A DNA stretch of 64,000 nt from RYN-230 sp963704995 (GTDB taxonomy: Bacteria; Actinomycetota; Actinomycetes; Streptosporangiales; Streptosporangiaceae). Location: positions 5,091 through 69,090 of the forward strand of contig CAVPIM010000002.1 in assembly GCA_963704995.1 (NCBI GenBank), in the 5' to 3' direction. A program made the translations under genes and the position numbers. The notes beneath the pieces are model-generated. The model worked only from the letters and a program-made list of their open reading frames with translations, ran no database searches and was not told where the DNA came from. Shown here piece after piece: positions 61,049 to 64,000 of this stretch. Positions within the stretch are counted from its first letter, which is position 1. Every line of letters begins with the position of its first letter.

Positions 61049-62251
61049 ATGGGAGTCCATCCTGCGGGCGACACCGACCCCGGGTGGCTCGCCGCCGCGG
61101 CCGAGCGCGGTGAGGTGCACACCATCCGGCTGGGCTGGGTGGACCGCCTCGGCGGCTGGAGGGGAAAGCGGATGCCGGTGGGATAGTTTCTCAGCCGCGC
61201 ACCGCTGTCGATGGGATTTTGCGACGGCATGATCGTCTGTGATGTCCAGTGCGACATCATCGAGACGACGCCCTTCTCGAACTACTCGACCGGCTACCCG
61301 GATCTGCACGTGCACTATCATGCAGACCTGGCCAGGCCTGCGGCGTGGGCGCCGGGGAGGCGTTCGTCTTCGGGGTGCCGCGGACGCGGCGGGGCGGCCG
61401 CTCGAGGTGGCCCCGGCCGCGGTGCTGGCCCAGGTGCTGTCGCGTCTTGATGAGCTGCAGATAGAGGTGACAGTGGGCGCGTCGCTCGCCGGCGCCGCCC
61501 TGCCCGGCCACGGCGGGCCGCCCGGAGTGACGGCCCCGGCATTGCCGGCGGGCTGCTCCTGCGGCCACGGTCGGGATGGCGCTGCTTCATGGCCTGGCGG
61601 CCAGCGGACTGCCCGTGACCAGCGTTCGCGGAGGTCTCGATCCGGGGTCGTTCGTACTCGGGGTCGGCCCCGCCGCCCCGGCCAGCCTGGCCGAGACGCT
61701 GGTGGTGGCGAAGAGCGCGGCCAAGGAGATCGCCCGGGCCCGTGGCCTGGAGGCCGTCTTCATGACCCTGCGCCCCGGGGCGTCGGAATCCTCGCTGCTG
61801 GCGCTCGGTACCACGGTTTCGGGCGCACCAGTGCTGAGCCCGGAAGCGCTGCAAGCCGGCTCGACGCCGTCCGCCCGCTCCTGTTCCCCTCGGTGACGGC
61901 GATGAAGGCCCGCCCACCTGCCGTCCATGTCGGTCAGGACCCCGACGGTACCCAGCAGGTTTCAGCCCAGGCCAGCAGCGAAGCTGATCCCGCCACGGCG
62001 CTCGCAGTCCTGCTCGCCGCCATCGGCTCGCTGGCCGAGGAGGCTCCCGAGGCCCGCCGGCGGCAGCGCCCGCCTGCTCACCTGTCCGGGACCTGCGAGA
62101 CGCAGCCGCGATGGCGGACCGCCCATGGGTGATCGGCTGGCTCGGCGCCCCGTTCGTGGACAATGCGATTCCCCTGCTGGAGCACGAGGCGGAACTGTTC
62201 CAGGCGGCTGTGACCGACTGGGAGATCGCCCGCTACTGGAGCGCCTCGTGA
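61049..62251 (+). pseudogene. glutamine synthetase-like protein 1, multiply frameshifted
   Basis: Fragments in three frames: MGVHPAGDTDPGWLAAAAER, RLGWVDRLGGWRGKRMPV, MGFCDGMIVCDVQCDIIETT, STGYPDLHVHYHADL, EAFVFGV, GRPLEVAPAAVLAQVLSRLD, LVVAKSAAKEIARARGLEAV and, at the end, FVDNAIPLLEHEAELFQAAV then TDWEIARYWSAS. These follow GlnA-type ligases, closest in style to the gamma-glutamylamide synthetases used in amine catabolism. The stop at 62249-62251 overlaps the GTG of the next gene (GTGA). Confidence 0.65.
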
Positions 62252-63502
62252 GCGACCCGCAGTGGGTGGACGTGTACTGGAGCGACCTGATCGGCCGCTG
62301 CCGGTCCGTCCGAGTGGCAGCAGCGGCGGCCGCACGCGGGTCCGGCTGCGGCGGTCCCTGGTCGCGGCCGGCTTTTCCGGTCCCGGCCCCGAATCGGGCG
62401 ACGTCCTGCTCGTTCCCGACTGGGAGTCCGCTCGCCCGAACCCATGGGACGGCCACGCGCAGGTGGTCCTGGGGAACCTGATGGGTTCAAGGCCTTGCGA
62501 TGCTCATGCTCGCGCTCGGCGCTGCGCGCCGTACTGGGCCGGGCAGCCGCCGACGGGTTGGAGATTCAAGCCGCAGCCGAGCTCGAGTTCAACCGCATCC
62601 ACCGGCGACCCGCCTGCCGATCTACGACGAGATGAACCAGTACAGCCTGACCAAGGGAGCCGAGCTCGAGTTCCTCCTGCAGGACCTGCGCGAGCGGCTG
62701 GCCGTTCTGGGAGTCCCGATCGAGGCGGTGAACCCCGAGTATGCCGGCGGCCAGGCCGAGATCAATATCAAGTACACCGAGGCGCTCGCGGCCGCTGACC
62801 GGGCCGTGCTGACCCGTCACTTCGCCCGGGAGATGGCCCGTTCCCACGGGCTGGACGCCACGTTGATGGCCAAGCCCTGGACCGAGCAGGCGGGCAGCGG
62901 CATGCACGTCCACCAGAGCGTGTGGCGGGCGCCCGCCGGGCCGGCCGAGAGCGGGCGGCGTGGGGCCAACCTGTTCCACTCGGCGGGGGACTCAGCAACG
63001 ACGGGAATGCGTACGTCGCCGGCCTGGTCCGCCACCTACGCGAGCTGGTCCTGCTGGGTTCGGCCACCCCGAATGCCTACCATCGCCGGGCCGACTACTC
63101 GTTGGCGCCGACCAGGATCTGCTGGGGCGCCGACAACCGCACGCTCGCCGTCCGGGTGATCACCGGCAGCGAGGAAGCAACGCGCGTCGAGCAGCGCGAC
63201 GCCGCCGCCGACTGCAATATCTATCTCGCCATGGCCGGGCAGTTCGCGGCCGGGCTGAGCGGGCTCGCCGCCCGCTGGACACCACCCGACCCGGTGACCG
63301 GGAACGCCTACGCCCCACGGACCTGCCACTGCTGCCCGAATCCTTTCCGGAGGCTCTCGATCTCCTGGCCTCGAGCGACCTGGCCCGCACCGCGCTCGGA
63401 CCAGTCACCGATGCCCTGCTCGAGGTGCTGCGACCCGAACTCACCGTGCTGATCACCAGCACCGCCGACTGGGAACGCAACCTGTACATGTCGGTTGTCT
63501 GA
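62248..63502 (+). pseudogene. glutamine synthetase-like protein 2, multiply frameshifted
   Basis: GTG at 62248 (SDPQWVDVYWSDLIGRCRSV). Then SGDVLLVPDWESARPNPWDG, LRAVLGRAAADGLEIQAAAE, AELEFLLQDLRERLAVLGVP, QAEINIKYTEALAAADRAVL, the ATP-loop region MAKPWTEQAGSGMHVHQSVW, YHRRADYSLAPTRICWGADN, EQRDAAADCNIYLAMAG and ITSTADWERNLYMSVV at the stop 63500-63502. At least five frame changes; GS landmarks are all present. Partner of the preceding gene in a likely amine or amino acid catabolic operon. Confidence 0.72.
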
Positions 63503-63559
63503 ATTTATTCCGGCATTTCGGGACCACGGAAAGACAGCACCCGAGGCTATTGCACTCAG

Positions 63560-63576
63560 TGAATTCACGGGATACG
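63560..63576. promoter_or_regulatory. palindrome and shared operator word before hydantoinase gene
   Basis: GTGAATTCAC (63560-63569) is a perfect palindrome and overlaps GAATTCACGGGATAC, the near-copy of the element before the GntR gene at 59106. Confidence 0.45.
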
Positions 63577-63646
63577 CTTCAGCGCAATCGGCCGTTCGCC
63601 CCCGTGGCCTGGGTGGCAAATCCACAACGGAGTCCTAGAGGAGTCC

Positions 63647-64000
63647 ATGACGATGAGCGCATCCCGCCCCGTGGTCTGCTACACCGACGTGGGCGGAACC
63701 TTCACCGACTGCTTCGTCGTCACTGAGAACGGTGAGTTCGCGCTCGGGAAGGCACCCACCACGCCGGCCGACATCGCGGAGGGTTTCCATGCCGCGCTAC
63801 GGATGGCCAGGGAACACCTCGGGCTGAGCGAGCAGGAGTTCCTCGGCGGCCTCGAGGTCATCGGGTACGGCGCGACAACCGTGCTCAACGCGCTGCTGAC
63901 ACGCAACGGCGGCAAGCCCGGTGTCCTGATCACCCGCGGTTTCGAGGACCTGCTCACGATGGAACGCGGGAAGCAGAGCTGGGTCACCCTGTCGCGGGTG
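63647..64000 (+). CDS. hydantoinase/oxoprolinase family protein, N-terminal part, runs off the right edge
   Basis: 118 codons in one unbroken frame to the window end, ATG after AGAGGAGTCC. CYTDVGGTFTDCFVVTENGE is the phosphate-1 (DxGGTxTD) motif of the hydantoinase A/acetone carboxylase family. GKAPTTPADIAEGFHAALRM, VIGYGATTVLNALLTRNGGK and LITRGFEDLLTMERGKQSW follow in family order. These enzymes hydrolyse or carboxylate with ATP. Unlike the four genes before it, this one shows no frame change. The subunit partner (HyuB-like) would be expected beyond the edge. Confidence 0.85.
   Translation, partial: MTMSASRPVVCYTDVGGTFTDCFVVTENGEFALGKAPTTPADIAEGFHAALRMAREHLGLSEQEFLGGLEVIGYGATTVLNALLTRNGGKPGVLITRGFEDLLTMERGKQSWVTLSRV

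Overview
The window is very GC-rich actinomycete DNA. Supporting marks are a mycothiol-dependent formaldehyde dehydrogenase, a mycobacterial-type DapD, DUF5134 and DUF5709 proteins, a SARP regulator, a LAL (AAA-LuxR) regulator, RsbW-like ATPases, and many GTG starts with 4-base start/stop overlaps. A filamentous soil actinomycete (Streptosporangiales, Frankiales or Catenulispora-like) fits best; the genus cannot be fixed from sequence alone.

Layout: 0-5 kb holds the 3' end of dapD, an exonuclease III, a photolyase and two membrane-protein genes, one of them DUF5134 with a frameshift. 5.4-13.1 kb holds a small secreted protein, an ECF sigma factor fused to an anti-sigma-like zinc motif and an extracytoplasmic tail, a PPOX-like protein, and a DrrAB-type drug exporter converging on a SARP regulator. 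Four CGTGTCA heptamers spaced 12, 11 and 11 bp sit in front of the exporter. 13-21.6 kb holds housekeeping or conserved genes (MetE-like, IspH-like, carbonic anhydrase, PAC2, NAD kinase, an NhaA-DsbA fusion, DUF5709) and a GbsR/MarR regulator divergent from a second ABC exporter pair. 24.2-25.8 kb is a 1.6-kb non-coding island with a perfect 25-bp hairpin, tandem repeats and two diverged copies of a module. Each module has a hairpin with loop GTATGAG followed by five DnaA-box-like motifs in identical spacing.

25.8-42.5 kb holds a GT-C-like membrane protein, a YdeI-type protein, an MFS pump, a truncated VOC protein, an M50-type peptidase, an aldo/keto reductase, and the block aminotransferase IV / sulfotransferase / MBL hydrolase / mscR. 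It continues with two tandem RsbW-like genes (one decayed), a large LAL regulator divergent from a tiny secreted peptide gene carrying a TTA codon, an amidohydrolase, a GntR regulator and a beta-helix gene relic. 42.9-50.8 kb is the most interesting block. It encodes a 2-oxoacid oxidoreductase (gamma, alpha, beta) with an Arg in the substrate motif that is normally YPITP, a GltD-like flavoprotein fused to a two-cluster ferredoxin domain, two unknown small proteins and an OFA-family (oxalate/formate type) transporter. Together they look like an oxalate uptake and oxidation system wired to NAD(P).

51-58 kb holds a low-complexity membrane protein with two compensating frame changes, a Ser/Pro-rich surface protein, an anti-sigma-like protein with a SigE-type sigma factor, and tRNA-Thr(GGT) with a terminator. 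59.1-63.5 kb carries a GntR gene, a thiolase and two glutamine synthetase-like genes, all broken by single-base frame changes although active-site motifs and gene junctions survive. An intact hydantoinase A-type gene then runs off the right edge. The number of indels elsewhere (3.4, 8.0, 42.7, 49.55, 51.8 and 52.7 kb) leaves open that some frame changes are sequencing errors.
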